Positions 1-7,844 of a stretch of 17,163 nucleotides of DNA are shown piece after piece. A program made the position numbers and the translations under genes. The notes under the pieces are model-generated. The model was given only the letters and a program-made list of their open reading frames with translations, ran no database searches and was not told where the DNA came from. The stretch covers positions 47,408,642-47,425,804 of the forward strand of contig CM060325.1 in assembly GCA_030674155.1 (NCBI GenBank). The letters run 5' to 3'. Source of the stretch: Stramonita haemastoma. Taxonomy: Eukaryota > Mollusca > Gastropoda > Neogastropoda > Muricidae. Positions within the stretch are counted from its first letter, which is position 1. The number at the start of each line of letters is the position of its first letter.

Positions 1-3
1 TGT

Positions 4-56
<53 letters not shown>

Positions 57-200
57 TATGTGTGTGTTTGTAGTATGTGGTGTGTGTGTGTGCGTGCGTG
101 TTGTGTGTGTGTGTAGTATGTGTGTATGTAGTGTATGTGTGTAGTATGTGTGTGTAGTGTGTGTAGTATGTGTGTGTGTGTGAGTGTGTGTGTGTGCTTT
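1..200. repeat. Imperfect (TG)n array, left arm of duplicon A
   Basis: The array is almost entirely TG dinucleotides, interrupted by TAGTATG and similar variants. It is the start of duplicon A and matches the TG array at 7377-7600 of duplicon B in kind and in interruptions (GTAGTATGTG). A CA-rich array on the same strand begins at about 257, so the two arrays are inverted complements around a short spacer. Open frames through it (Cys-Val runs on one strand, His-Thr on the other) are by-products of the repeat. Confidence 0.95.
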
Positions 201-252
201 GTCTGTGTCTGTGTGATTTACAAACAAAATGATAAAGATACCATGGGAATAA

Positions 253-490
253 AATGAAATCACACACACATGCACACACATACACACACAAAACACACAA
301 ACACAAGCAGATAGACAGAGAAACACACACACATACAGACATACAGACAGACATACAGACAGACACACACACACACTCTCTCTCTCCCTCCCTCCCCTCT
401 CTCTCTCACACACACACACATGCATCCCCCAACACCCACACACCCACACACCCACACCCCTACACCCCCCCCCCCCCCCAACACACACGC
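253..490. repeat. (CA)n, ACAG, CT and CACACCC simple repeats ending in poly-C
   Basis: A CA array with ACAG and CTCT interruptions grades into cytosine-rich CACACCC units and a C tract at about 466-479. The same order appears at 7656-7826 in duplicon B with shorter arrays. No gene is supported; His-Thr and Cys-Val translations are repeat artefacts. Confidence 0.95.
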
Positions 491-499
491 ACAAACACA

Positions 500-810
500 C
501 AATTTTCCTTTCAAATTTTTCTCCAAAGGAAAGGGCCTGCCAACTATTTCCATTGATGTGGCCACAGGAAAGTGGCATTCCTTGTTATCCGTCAGGATGG
601 AACCACAGGGATAATGTGCTGTCTGAACATCTCTGTCAATCTGATTATCTTTTGTAGACAGGGTGGTTTTTACTGCTCAAGATCTCATCTCTCAATTCTC
701 CAACCTTATGAACAGCTTAAAAAAAATCAGGCAGAAGACTATGCTAGCTTGAAACTTGATTTTTTGTTTGATCTTCTGCTAGAGTGCCAAGGTCATCCAC
801 CGTGGTGATG
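500..810. other. Single-copy-like segment of duplicon A, function unknown
   Basis: This is the first compositionally normal stretch, almost identical to 7845-8167. On the minus strand it holds short protein-like frames, including one reading GITTVDDLGTLAEDQT in copy B. They are broken into separate frames by stops within 120 bases. A 593 T/C difference creates a stop in one minus frame of copy A. I see no splice sites, motif or homology I recognise. It may be an exon relic, part of an old transposon, or unconstrained intronic or intergenic DNA. Confidence 0.5.
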
Positions 811-920
811 CCAGGAGTCTTTCAGTATTATTTAATAGCATGCCCACATCCTGGAAATTTGAACTAGAAATTCTCACTTTTCTATCCCTGGTTTTTGTTT
901 CTGCCTTGTTCTTTTTTTTC

Positions 921-1020
921 TTTACAAAGCTGCATACACACAGGGACTGGATGTAAAAAAAATCACAAGAGTGCTTATTCCATTATCCTCGATATAAAAG
1001 AATCAATCAATCAATCAATC
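921..1020 (+). mobile_element. SINE copy a: 5'-truncated fragment with (AATC)n tail, present only in duplicon A
   Basis: This 100 bp piece is the reverse complement of the first part of the SINEs at 10081 and 16608. It runs from TTTACAAAGCTGCATAC through CCATTATCCTCGATATAAAA and ends in AATCAATCAATCAATC. The core and the tRNA head are absent while the tail is complete. That is typical of 5'-truncated products of target-primed reverse transcription. Duplicon B has an empty site at about 8469, where the flanking CTTGTTC...TTTTTT and ACCTCCTTA run together. The target-site duplication cannot be resolved because the site is T-rich. Confidence 0.9.
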
Positions 1021-1052
1021 TTTCTGACACCTCCTTATTGTTTATTTTTCTT

Positions 1053-1292
1053 CTATTTTGATGAGTTAGCCTGCATTTTTTCCCCAGAGAGACCTAAAAG
1101 GTAACAATTCTCATCCATGCTGAAGTCAGATGTGCTGGTCCTGACTCGACAGGTTGCTTTACGGCAATGCAACGCAAGTTTTTTGTTCATAATATGACAG
1201 ACACTGGCTTCTGTCTGAGCATGTAACAAAGAAGAGCTTCTAGATTTCCTAACAGTGAGATTTGTGTACATGCAACTGCTTTTGCCTGCCAT
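1053..1292. other. Unassigned part of duplicon A with a 79-codon minus frame judged non-coding
   Basis: The segment has normal base composition and a minus-strand frame of 79 codons without homology I recognise. Duplicon B at 8548-8747 lets it be tested. Within the frame I see three base substitutions, all changing the amino acid (Ala/Val, Tyr/His, Ser/Thr), none silent, plus a one-base deletion in copy B that shifts the frame. That pattern argues against selection on a protein. The segment may be extended 3' sequence of the neighbouring SINE or unrelated DNA. Confidence 0.55.
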
Positions 1293-1655
1293 TAATTAAG
1301 GTAGCTGCATTCTAACTTCGGGTATGATGTCTAGACACAATGCCCCACTATGCATGGGCTCTTTTTTTTGGATCATTTATTCCTACTGGCATAAATGACC
1401 TACTTTGCAGAAAGAACGAACACGTTTCAACGTTCGCACAAGATGTCCTGCATGCATTCACCACACACGAGGCATCAGTTTATAGTGTCATCTGAAGGTT
1501 TTTCTGGGGAGTGAAGTCAGTACTGATGTTACCTCCAGAGGAAGAAGTCCCCTTGAATGGGCATCTTGGTGGTGGTTTGAACCTGAGTTCAATCCACGGC
1601 TGGGAAAGTGGGGAGGGAGCACAATGAACTAACCACAGGGCCATCCTCTCCCTCC
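1289..1655 (-). mobile_element. SINE copy b: old, near full-length, in duplicon A
   Basis: On the minus strand, a tRNA-like head has A box TGGCCCTGTGG (1633-1643) and B box GGTTCAAACC (1574-1583). The shared central domain follows; plus-strand matches are CAAGATGTCCTGCATGC and GTGTCATCTGAAGG. The 3' end is of the type TGTCTAGACATCATACCCG, then GCAGCTACC. It pairs with copy h at 8741-9103 and shares its 3' end with copy i. It is diverged from the other copies, so it is older than the duplication. Confidence 0.8.
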
Positions 1656-1668
1656 TCCGAGCTGAAAC

Positions 1669-1670
<2 letters not shown>

Positions 1671-1760
<90 letters not shown>

Positions 1761-1770
1761 GTGATGATGG

Positions 1771-1817
<47 letters not shown>

Positions 1818-1850
1818 GTGATGGTGATGATGATGATGGTGATGATGATT

Positions 1851-1887
<37 letters not shown>

Positions 1888-1970
1888 GGAGGAGGAGGAG
1901 GAGGAGGAGGAGGAGGAGGAGGATGGTGGTGGTGGTGGTGGTGGTGGTGGTGGTGGTGGTGGTGGTGGTG
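1671..1970. repeat. Compound (ATG)n-(GGA)n-(GGT)n trinucleotide array
   Basis: About 215 bp of ATG units with a few GTG variants is followed by a pure GGA block (about 1887-1922) and a pure GGT block (1923-1970). It lies directly beside the tRNA head of SINE b. Duplicon B has the same three units in a different order (ATG, GGA, ATG, GGT). Long Met, Arg, Val, Ile or Thr frames here are repeat translations. Confidence 0.97.
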
Positions 1971-2063
1971 ATGAAGGTGATCATGGTCACTAAAAACAGT
2001 TCATGGAAACAGGTGCAGTTTCTCCAGGGAATAGTGAGAGAGAAACAGAAAGACAGAGAGAAA

Positions 2064-2163
2064 NNNNNNNNNNNNNNNNNNNNNNNNNNNNNNNNNNNNN
2101 NNNNNNNNNNNNNNNNNNNNNNNNNNNNNNNNNNNNNNNNNNNNNNNNNNNNNNNNNNNNNNN
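2064..2163. other. Assembly gap, exactly 100 N
   Basis: The run is exactly 100 N, the size often used as a placeholder for a gap of unknown length. Its left edge interrupts AGACAGAGAGAAA, which continues in duplicon B into ACACATAGAATG at about 9430. Its right edge is CTCTCTCT, the complement of a GA repeat. The two sides may not be adjacent in the genome. Confidence 0.98.
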
Positions 2164-2420
2164 CTCTCTCTCTCCCTTTTTTTCTCTCCCTCTCTCTTCT
2201 CTCTCTTTTTTCTCTCTCACAACAGACATAAATCCTCACACACACCCACCACACACACAACCAAACACACACACCACACACACACACCAAAAACCCACAC
2301 ACCACACACACACCCCCCTTTCCCCCCCCACCCCCCCTAAAACATACACACACATGTTTTCGATATCCATAATTTTATTGATTTCCTTCCAAAGGAAATA
2401 GTTTTCCTTTCCTCCTGTTT
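2164..2420. repeat. CT array, then CA/CCACAC and poly-C sequence
   Basis: CT-rich sequence (to about 2220) passes into imperfect CA/CCACAC units and C tracts (2235-2340), then a short AT-rich piece with CCAAAGGAAATAG. A similar order, CA array then C tract then CCAAAGGAAAGG, occurs in both duplicons. This could be a badly resolved third start of that block, but the resemblance is weak. No gene is visible. Confidence 0.75.
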
Positions 2421-2469
2421 TATATAGGGGCAGCCGGGGGGGGGGAAAGGGAGAGGGGGAAAAAGAGAG

Positions 2470-2545
2470 CAGCGCAGCGCCAGCAGCGAAGCAGCAGCAG
2501 CAGCGCAGCAGCAGCAGCAGCAGCAGCAGAGCGCGGGTAGCAGCA
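2470..2545. repeat. Imperfect (CAG)n array
   Basis: CAG units with CGCAG and CGAAG interruptions, about 75 bp. Minus-strand Leu/Cys/Ala runs result from this. No flanking open frame supports a coding CAG tract. Confidence 0.9.
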
Positions 2546-2730
2546 GAAAAACAGCAAGGAATGGAAAAATGCATTACCCTCATCTGTACGCTGGAAAAAT
2601 TTTGGGGCAGGGTGTTAAAAATGGATGTTGGGGTTTTTGATTTTTTTTTTTTAGTGAAAAAAAAAAAAAAGGTGGGATGGCTTACATGCAAGGGGTTCTT
2701 TGCCCCCCATTCAAAAAAAACATTTTTTTG
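2546..2730. other. Short unassigned stretch with inflated homopolymers
   Basis: A T12 run is followed closely by an A14 run (2641-2670), then C and A runs. No repeat family or gene is recognised, and the base-level sequence is probably unreliable here. Confidence 0.4.
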
Positions 2731-2812
2731 TGTGTGTGTGTGAGTGTGTGTGGTGGTGGGTGTGTGTGTTGGTTTGGTGGTGTGTGTGTGTTGTTTGTGT
2801 GTTCTTTTTTGG

Positions 2813-2856
<44 letters not shown>

Positions 2857-2965
2857 GCGTGTGTGTGTGTGTGTGTTGTGTGTCGTGTGTCTGTGTGTCT
2901 GTGTGTCTGTTTTTTCTCTTCTCTCTCTCTCTCTCTCTCTCTCTTTTCTCTCTTTTTTCTCTCTT
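2731..2965. repeat. (TG)n array followed by (TC)n array
   Basis: Imperfect TG units with GGTGGT and G-run interruptions (2731-2815), cleaner TG (2816-2910) and TC with T-run interruptions (2917-2965). The Val-Cys and Ser-Leu frames across it are artefacts. Confidence 0.95.
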
Positions 2966-3329
2966 TTTTGTTTTGCTTGTTAAGTTTTGCTGAGCTGATG
3001 ATTTCTTACATAAAAAATCAATTTCACGGTTTATTTATCCTCGGAGTGGGGGTTTGGACTTTTAATTTTGGAGCTAATTAAATTTTAGTTGAAAAAATCC
3101 CCCCCATTTAAGGTATTTTAAAAAAGGGGGAAAAATGTGAACTTTTTTAAAGTTTTTTGGGCGGGGCCCGGCCGGTTTTTTCAAAAAAAAAAAAAAATTT
3201 TTAGGGGGGGGGGTGGAAATTTTTTTTTCTCGTTCGCTTTAACCGTTTTTGTGTTTGGGAAAATTAATGGCATGTTCTTTCCGCTTGACACTGTGATAAT
3301 CGGGGTTTAAAAACCCCTTAAAAAGGCTG
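2966..3329. other. Unassigned AT-rich sequence with smeared homopolymers
   Basis: Runs such as T6C A15 T5 and G10 follow one another around 3170-3215, and changes of base tend to coincide with long runs. An inverted repeat GGGGTTT-AA-AAACCCC lies at 3302-3317. No open frame of normal composition is present. I read this as poorly resolved sequence near a gap rather than unusual biology. Confidence 0.45.
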
Positions 3330-3410
3330 TATAGTGGGGGTTCGGAAACCGGGCTAAAAAACCCGGCATAGTTACTAGCACAACGTTCCCCCCCTTAGGC
3401 CCCCCTGTCC
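3330..3410 (-). mobile_element. SINE copy c: possible distorted tRNA-like head
   Basis: On the minus strand, GGCCTAAGGGGGGG is followed by AACGTTGTGCTAGTAAC and, after a CCGGG...CCCGG inverted repeat, GGTTTCCGAACCCCC. The spacing and wording resemble the heads of the other SINEs (GCCTAGTGGTTAGA, then a B-box-like motif), with the TGGTTA part replaced by a G run. The call depends on accepting sequence distortion in this region. Alternatively it is chance similarity. Confidence 0.3.
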
Positions 3411-3424
3411 AAAGAGTTATGTGT

Positions 3425-3895
3425 TCGGGGAAAAAGAAGAAGAAGAAAGAAAAGGAAAACTGGGGGCAGCGACTTTTATTGGGGGGCAGAGGAGAGGAGA
3501 GAGGAGAGAGGAGAGAGAGAGGGGATGAGGGAGAAGGGGAGAGGGGAGGAGGAGAGGGGAGGGAGGAGGGGGGGAGGGGAGGGAGGGAAGGGGGGAGGGA
3601 GACAGAGAAGAGAGACGGACGACGGGACGGAGACAGACAGACAGACAGACGACAGCGGACACAGAAAAGAGAGACAGCGAGAGACAGACACACAGACACA
3701 CAGACAGAGAGATAGAGAAACGAGAGACAGAGAGGAAGAGAGAGACAGAAAAAAAGACGACAGGGGAAAAAGAGAGAAGAGACAGACAGAGACAGACAGA
3801 GACGGACAGAGACGGAGAGAGACGAGAAAACACGACAAGGGAGGGACAAAAAAAGAAGGGGGAAAAAAGGGGGGGAAAAGAAAAAAAAATCAGTG
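3425..3895. repeat. Purine-rich tract: GAA, GGGGA, GACAGA units
   Basis: Nearly all purine on the plus strand apart from the C of GACA units. It runs as AAGAAG, then GAGAGGAGAGG and GGGAGG (3487-3600), then GACAGACA/GAGACAGA (3600-3835), then AAAAAGAAGGGG. The long Arg/Glu/Asp frame on the plus strand and the Ser/Leu frames on the minus strand are repeat translations. Confidence 0.95.
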
Positions 3896-4165
3896 ACGAA
3901 AGTAGAGGTCAGTGACCCCCCCCCCCCCCTACCCCCCCCTCCACCTCCACTTCCCCTGTCCATTTTCTTTCCCCCCTGAACACTGATGAGCCAGGAAGGG
4001 GAGAAAAAAACTGGGTGAAGGTTACACGTCCTTTCTGGCTTTCCGTCTGGGGTTGGTTGCCCCCGAGGGAGATAGCAAGTACATCACTACCCCGAGCTTT
4101 TTGTTTTTTTCATTAGAAGATGGGAAGGGAAAAGGGTTTTTTGTTTGTTTGTTTAATGATTCGTG
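3896..4165. other. Poly-C stretch and unassigned sequence
   Basis: C tracts at about 3917-3947 are followed by roughly 200 bp of ordinary composition around CCTTTCTGGCTTTCCGTC. The latter contains no open frame, SINE box or repeat shared with the rest of the window. Confidence 0.4.
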
Positions 4166-4205
4166 AATAAAAAAAAATTGCCAACTACTCTTGTTGCTGC
4201 GTGTG

Positions 4206-4365
4206 CTGTACTACTACAACTACTACTTAATATACTATACTACTACTACTACTACACTACTACTATATACTACTATACTATACCAACTACTACTACTATA
4301 CTATACTTATACTACTCTTACACTACTACTACTTTACTCTATACTATTTCATTCTACTACTAGGT
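4206..4365. repeat. Degenerate (ACT)n array
   Basis: ACT units broken by TATACT. The flank right of the array (GTTGTCTCAGAAGGACTAT) resembles the flank right of the (AGT)n array at 11756-11865 (CTGTCTCGGAAGACTATCG). This suggests a shared element joined to trinucleotide arrays. The Tyr/Thr/Leu frame is an artefact. Confidence 0.9.
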
Positions 4366-4454
4366 AGACATGGTTGTCTCAGAAGGACTATTGAAGTTTT
4401 TTAAAGTTCCCCAATGGTAAGAGTTTTGCACACAAAAAAAATATGTCCTTTTTT

Positions 4455-4740
4455 TTCCACCAACCAATAGCTCCTTTGACTTCGGTTTTTGATGTTAAAA
4501 ATGACACAAGTATGCATGCTTATTTTTTTAAGAAGAAAAAAAAAATTTCATCTCGTTTATGCGGCACCCATGGCCCCACTCTTTTAAAAGGGCGGGGGGC
4601 GTTTAACTGTGTGCAAATTTGCCCCGTGTCATCAAAATGCTTCTTTACGTCTATCCAGCGAGCTAAAAAAAAAAGAAAAAAAAAACTTAGGGCCCCCAGT
4701 ATTGTCACGCAAAAGATACACTTACCATTTGACCAGACAA
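4455..4740 (-). mobile_element. SINE copy d: degraded or poorly sequenced copy
   Basis: The minus strand aligns by eye to the shared SINE. A possible A box TGGTCAAATGG lies at 4725-4735, then a GGATAGACGTAAA stretch, a core part with TTGCACACAGTTAAACG, and GCATGCATACTTGTGTC. The 3' end has ACCGAAGTCAAAGGAGCTA, matching the 3' type of copies b, h and i (ACCCGAAGTTAGAATGCAGCTA). Several segments are replaced by runs of A, T, C or G, and no clean B box is left. Confidence 0.55.
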
Positions 4741-4759
4741 AAAAATTGCAGGGCCAGAG

Positions 4760-5260
4760 AACACAGGAGAAAAGAAGAAAATTAAAAAGAAGAAGGAATT
4801 GGCAAAAAAGGGGAAAAAGAATTGCGGAGAAGAAAATTGGGGAAAAGTAAGAGAAGAAAAAAAGAAAAAAAGAAAAAAGAAGAAGGGGGGAAAAAAGAAA
4901 AAAAGAAAAGAAGGAAGAAGGGGAAGAATTGGAAAAAGAAGAAGAAGGAAAAAAGAAGAAAAAAAAAGGAAGAAGAAAAATTGCGGAGAAGAAGAATTGC
5001 GGAGAGAAGAAGAAGAAAATTGCGGAGAAGAAGAAAAGAAGAAGGGGAAAAAGAAGAAAGAAGAAGAAGAAGAAGAAGAAGAAAAAAGGGGAAAAAGAAG
5101 AAGAAAAAAAGAAAAAGAATTACGAAGAAGAAGAATTCAAGAAAAAAATTTTTGGGAAAAAAAAAGCGTAGAAGAGGAATTCGAAGGGAAGAATTTCAGG
5201 GATAAAAACAAGAAAAGAAAAAACAAGAAGAAAAACAAGAAGAAAACAAAAACAAGAGAC
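4760..5260. repeat. (GAA)n-type polypurine tract, ~500 bp
   Basis: Purine units AAGAAG, AAAAAG, GGGGAAAAAG and a recurring ATTGCGGAGAAGAA are present. That 14 bp phrase and close variants recur near 4820, 4979, 4996 and 5018, so part of the tract may be a higher-order tandem repeat. Long Lys/Arg/Glu frames are repeat translations. Confidence 0.9.
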
Positions 5261-5386
5261 AGTTTCATCCAAAGTTTGAGTTTTTCCAAGAAAGAAAAAA
5301 ATCTCTCACACAGGTCCCCCATCAGTGTTGGTTCAACTACAGGCCTCAGTCCGAGCGCAACATTTAACCCTAGGCTATCCCGCCCC
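5261..5386 (-). mobile_element. SINE copy e: 5' head fragment, start of composite module 1
   Basis: On the minus strand, GCGGGATAGCCTAGGGTTAA (A-box region, 5368-5377 on plus) is followed by TAGTTGAACCAAC (B-box region, 5327-5337). Then come GAGAGATTTTTTTC and TTTGGATGAAACTGT, the start of the shared core. The core and 3' end are missing; the GAA tract takes their place. Linker Q follows at once on the plus strand. Confidence 0.65.
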
Positions 5387-5475
5387 GGGGAAAAGGGTTG
5401 TACAACTTTGTAATAGAAGGAAAGGCAAAAGGGAAAATAATACAACCCTTTTTCCGACTAGAGTAGGAAAAAGGG
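5387..5475. repeat. Linker Q, copy 1
   Basis: The plus-strand order GGGTTGTACAAC, TTTGTAATAGAAGG, AAAGGCAAAAGGG, TACAACC, GACTAGAGTAGG resembles 9960-10055 and 11640-11725, each of which also begins just outside a SINE head. The match is partial and by eye. Confidence 0.5.
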
Positions 5476-5600
5476 GGGGTGTGTGTGTGTGTGGGGGGGG
5501 GGGGTTGGGGGGGGGGTGTGTGCATGGGCGGGAGCCAGGGATGGGGATGTGGGGGGGGAATAGGGGATGGGGAATGGGGGATGGGGGGATGGGGGAAGAT
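5473..5600. repeat. G-rich tract with many G runs
   Basis: The plus strand carries repeated runs of four or more G (G7, G12, G10, G8 and several GATGGGG units) over ~125 bp. This more than satisfies the four-G-run rule for quadruplex-forming sequence. The GGGATGGGG wording recurs beside linker R copy 3 at about 12462-12482. Confidence 0.85.
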
Positions 5601-5785
5601 GAAGGCAGTGGCCTGCTGAGGCGTAAATTGGGTTACGGACATTCTGTAATTCTTGAGGTGACCAACAGAGGTGTCAGCTGTCCTTGTAGATAGACACAAT
5701 ATTTTTCGTGTTTTTTTTCCCCCCGTCACATTTTCAGCCTTGAGAGAGACCCTGGCTGTATAATTTCTCTTGTCAGTTTGTCTGT
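5600..5785. repeat. Linker R, copy 1
   Basis: Shared phrases with 10437-10685 and 12480-12620 are GATGAAGG, ATTCT, GTGACCAACAGAGGTGT (5658-5674), CTGTCCTTGTAGATAGACA, a T run, then TCACATTTTCAGCCTTG and TATAATTTCTCTTG. All three copies lie between a SINE head on the left and a pyrimidine-rich array on the right. No open frame is conserved among them, so I treat it as part of a repeated block. Confidence 0.8.
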
Positions 5786-5870
5786 TTCTTTGTCTTCTTG
5801 TCTCTGTCTCTTTTTTTCTTTCTTTCTCTCTGTCTCTTTCTCTGTCTGTCTGTCTGTCTGCCTGTCTGTC

Positions 5871-5924
<54 letters not shown>

Positions 5925-6090
5925 GTCTGTCTTTATGTCTGTCTTTCTCTCTCCCGCTTTCCCCTTCTCTTTGTGTCTCTTTTTGCCTGTATGTTTCTCT
6001 GTTTCTCTCTCTTTTTTCTGTGTGTCTATGTGTTTTGTGTGTGTGTGTCTGTCTGTCTCTCTCTTTCTATAAAATTTCTCTTTTCTCACT
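5765..6090. repeat. Pyrimidine-rich (TCTG)n/(TC)n array
   Basis: It includes a near-perfect CTGT run at about 5873-5925 and looser TCTC/TTTC and TGTG parts. It is the right end of module 1. The Cys-Leu-Ser-Val frames in three phases are characteristic of a 4-base repeat, not of a protein. Confidence 0.97.
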
Positions 6091-6094
6091 CTTG

Positions 6095-6412
6095 TATTAT
6101 ATTTTTTTTCTTTTTCCTGTCTGCAACTGTATTTGTTTCCCTATCAGAATGACTTTTTCTTCTAAATAATTTTTCCCAGGGACAATTCTCTTGCTGCCGT
6201 GGGTTTTTTTAACGTGCACTAAATAATGATGAGTAGCACACGGAACCTCTGTTTTATCGTCACATCCAAAAAAAACTAGCACCCAGACCACCACTCATGG
6301 TCTAATGGACGGGGGAAAGTTTTAGGCCCAAACAGGGTTCCAACCACCGCATGCTTACGACCCGGACTTTCCGATTTCTAGGCACTGTGGACCACTGATT
6401 CACCACTTTAGA
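6095..6412 (-). mobile_element. SINE copy f: second lineage, Nin-DC-like
   Basis: The minus strand reads GTGGTGAATCAGTGGTCCAC (head with A-box-like CAGTGG), a B-box-like GGTTGGAACCC (6335-6345), then GGATGTGACGATAAAAC, AGAGGTTCCGTGTGC, TTTAGTGCACGTTAAA, CCCACGGCAGCAAGAG and TTGTCCCTGGGAAAA. From memory this is the Nin-DC central domain of invertebrate SINEs, known from molluscs, cnidarians and other phyla; the name needs a library search. Its GGATG...CCGTGTG portion matches the start of the core in the other copies here, whereas the GCACGT...TGTCCC part does not. Confidence 0.85.
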
Positions 6413-6560
6413 TTATGTATTCTCTTAGCTGAGAAACTGAGCTGAATGAGGTTTATGCTAAACAATATTTTGTCGTTGTGAATACTATCAAAAAATGACA
6501 ATAACAAACAAGGTGCAACATCAACAATCAAGAGTTATACTATTCAACAGAAATGCAAGA
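6413..6560. other. Unassigned AT-rich spacer
   Basis: About 150 bp of unremarkable AT-rich sequence between SINE f and the GA array. No repeat or open frame is recognised. Confidence 0.5.
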
Positions 6561-6965
<405 letters not shown>

Positions 6966-7367
6966 GATGAGACAGGGAGATCTAAAATGGACAGAAGACA
7001 AAGAGGTGAGCTAAAAAAAAATCAGAGCACAAAGTGATCGATGTGAAAAGAGCAGAACTTTTTTTTGTTTTAAAGACTATAAAAAAAAAGCTTGCACAGA
7101 CAAAAGGCGCTGCAGAGAGTCAAGTCAGGCGAGAAGAAGATTGACAGGGCAGAAAAAAAGTCAACAGTAGATGGGGGAAGAAAATTAATGTCGTTTGGAG
7201 GTCAGCTCCCAACAGACAGTATTGACCATTTGAGGCCAGAAAGTGGGTTTAAGGACACACTGCAACTTCTGGTTTTTGCCTCTAGGAGGTTGAGAAGAGA
7301 TGAGGTGTCCCCTTGTTCTTGTAGATGCAGATGATTATGGTTAGAAGTGGGGTGTGTCGAGAGAGTT
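6966..7367. other. Unassigned stretch with an 80-codon open frame (7092-7334, +)
   Basis: The stretch has ordinary composition. The plus-strand frame starts just after an A9 run and is rich in Lys, Arg and Ser early on. It shows no domain, signal peptide or membrane segment, and there is no flanking exon structure. With stop codons at chance density, a frame this long is not strong evidence. I would not call a gene. Confidence 0.35.
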
Positions 7368-7376
7368 GGGGGGGGG

Positions 7377-7830
7377 ATGTGTGTGTGAGTGTGTGTGTGT
7401 GTTGTGTGTGTGTGTGTGGTGTGTGTGTGGTGTGTGTGTGTGTGTGTGTGTGTGTGTAGTGTGTGTGTTTTGTGTGTGTGTGTTTGTGTGTGTGTGTGAG
7501 TGAGTGCGTGTGTGTAGTGTAGTGTAGTGTAGTGTGTAGTGTGTGTGTATGTGTATTGTGTGTGTGTGTAGTATGTGTGTGTAATTTGTGTATGTGAGTT
7601 TGTCTGTGTCTGTGGGATTTACAATGATAAAGACACCATGGGAATAAAATGAAATTACACACACATGCACACACAAAACACACAAAACACATAAACACAA
7701 GCAGACAGACAGGCACACACATAAAGACATACACACACCACACCCCTCTCTCTCTTCACACACACACACACACATGCATCCCCCCAACACCCACACACCC
7801 ACACCCCTAACACCCTCCCCCCCCCCAACA
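7377..7830. repeat. Inverted (TG)n / (CA)n arrays with ~55 bp spacer, then CACACCC and poly-C
   Basis: TG units with TAGTG interruptions to about 7600, a spacer containing ACCATGGGAATAAAATG, then CA units from about 7656, CACACCC units and C runs near 7817-7826. Complementary arms of this length could pair to form a hairpin or cruciform. Confidence 0.95.
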
Positions 7831-7844
7831 CAAAAAACGCAAAC

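Larger units (their letters stand above)
1..2063. repeat. Duplicon A (paralogue or second haplotype of 7368-9430)
   Basis: The whole stretch is collinear with 7368-9430: TG array, spacer with the motif ACCATGGGAATAAAATG, CA array, a 280 bp single-copy-like part, an old SINE, and an ATG/GGA/GGT array. By eye I count about four differences between 534-810 and its partner 7866-8167, and roughly twenty over 1060-1670. It differs from copy B by carrying a SINE fragment at 921-1020, by lacking the insertion at 8168-8368, and by its trinucleotide block order. Homology runs right up to the N gap, so the true right end is unknown. It may be a real segmental duplication or two haplotypes assembled in series. 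Confidence 0.93.

Noticed and set aside
1..200. Telomeric or subtelomeric repeat
   Set aside because: No TTAGGG or similar telomere unit is present; it is plain TG with TAGTATG interruptions.
500..810. Protein-like minus-strand pieces in the shared 280 bp segment as a gene
   Set aside because: Stops and frame changes break it within about 120 bp in both copies, no splice signals join the pieces convincingly, and I recognise no family.
1053..1292. 79-codon minus frame as a conserved small protein
   Set aside because: The copy in duplicon B has a frameshifting one-base deletion, and the three substitutions seen all change amino acids. That fits neutral drift, not a protein under selection.
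1589..2353. Long open frames of 207 and 254 codons through the ATG/GGA/GGT array and the gap
   Set aside because: They consist of Met, Arg, Val, Ile, Thr or Leu runs from trinucleotide repeats and include about 33 undefined residues from the N gap.
2470..2545. Coding polyglutamine tract
   Set aside because: The interruptions shift frame, and there is no extended open frame on either side.
3487..5260. Charged Lys/Arg/Glu-rich proteins in the polypurine tracts
   Set aside because: Every plus frame of a polypurine sequence gives Lys/Arg/Glu/Gly runs; no non-purine codon context supports translation.
5765..6090. CRISPR-like or direct-repeat array
   Set aside because: The unit is 4 bp without spacers; it is a simple tetranucleotide array. 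The same holds for 12951-13047 and 15090-15178.
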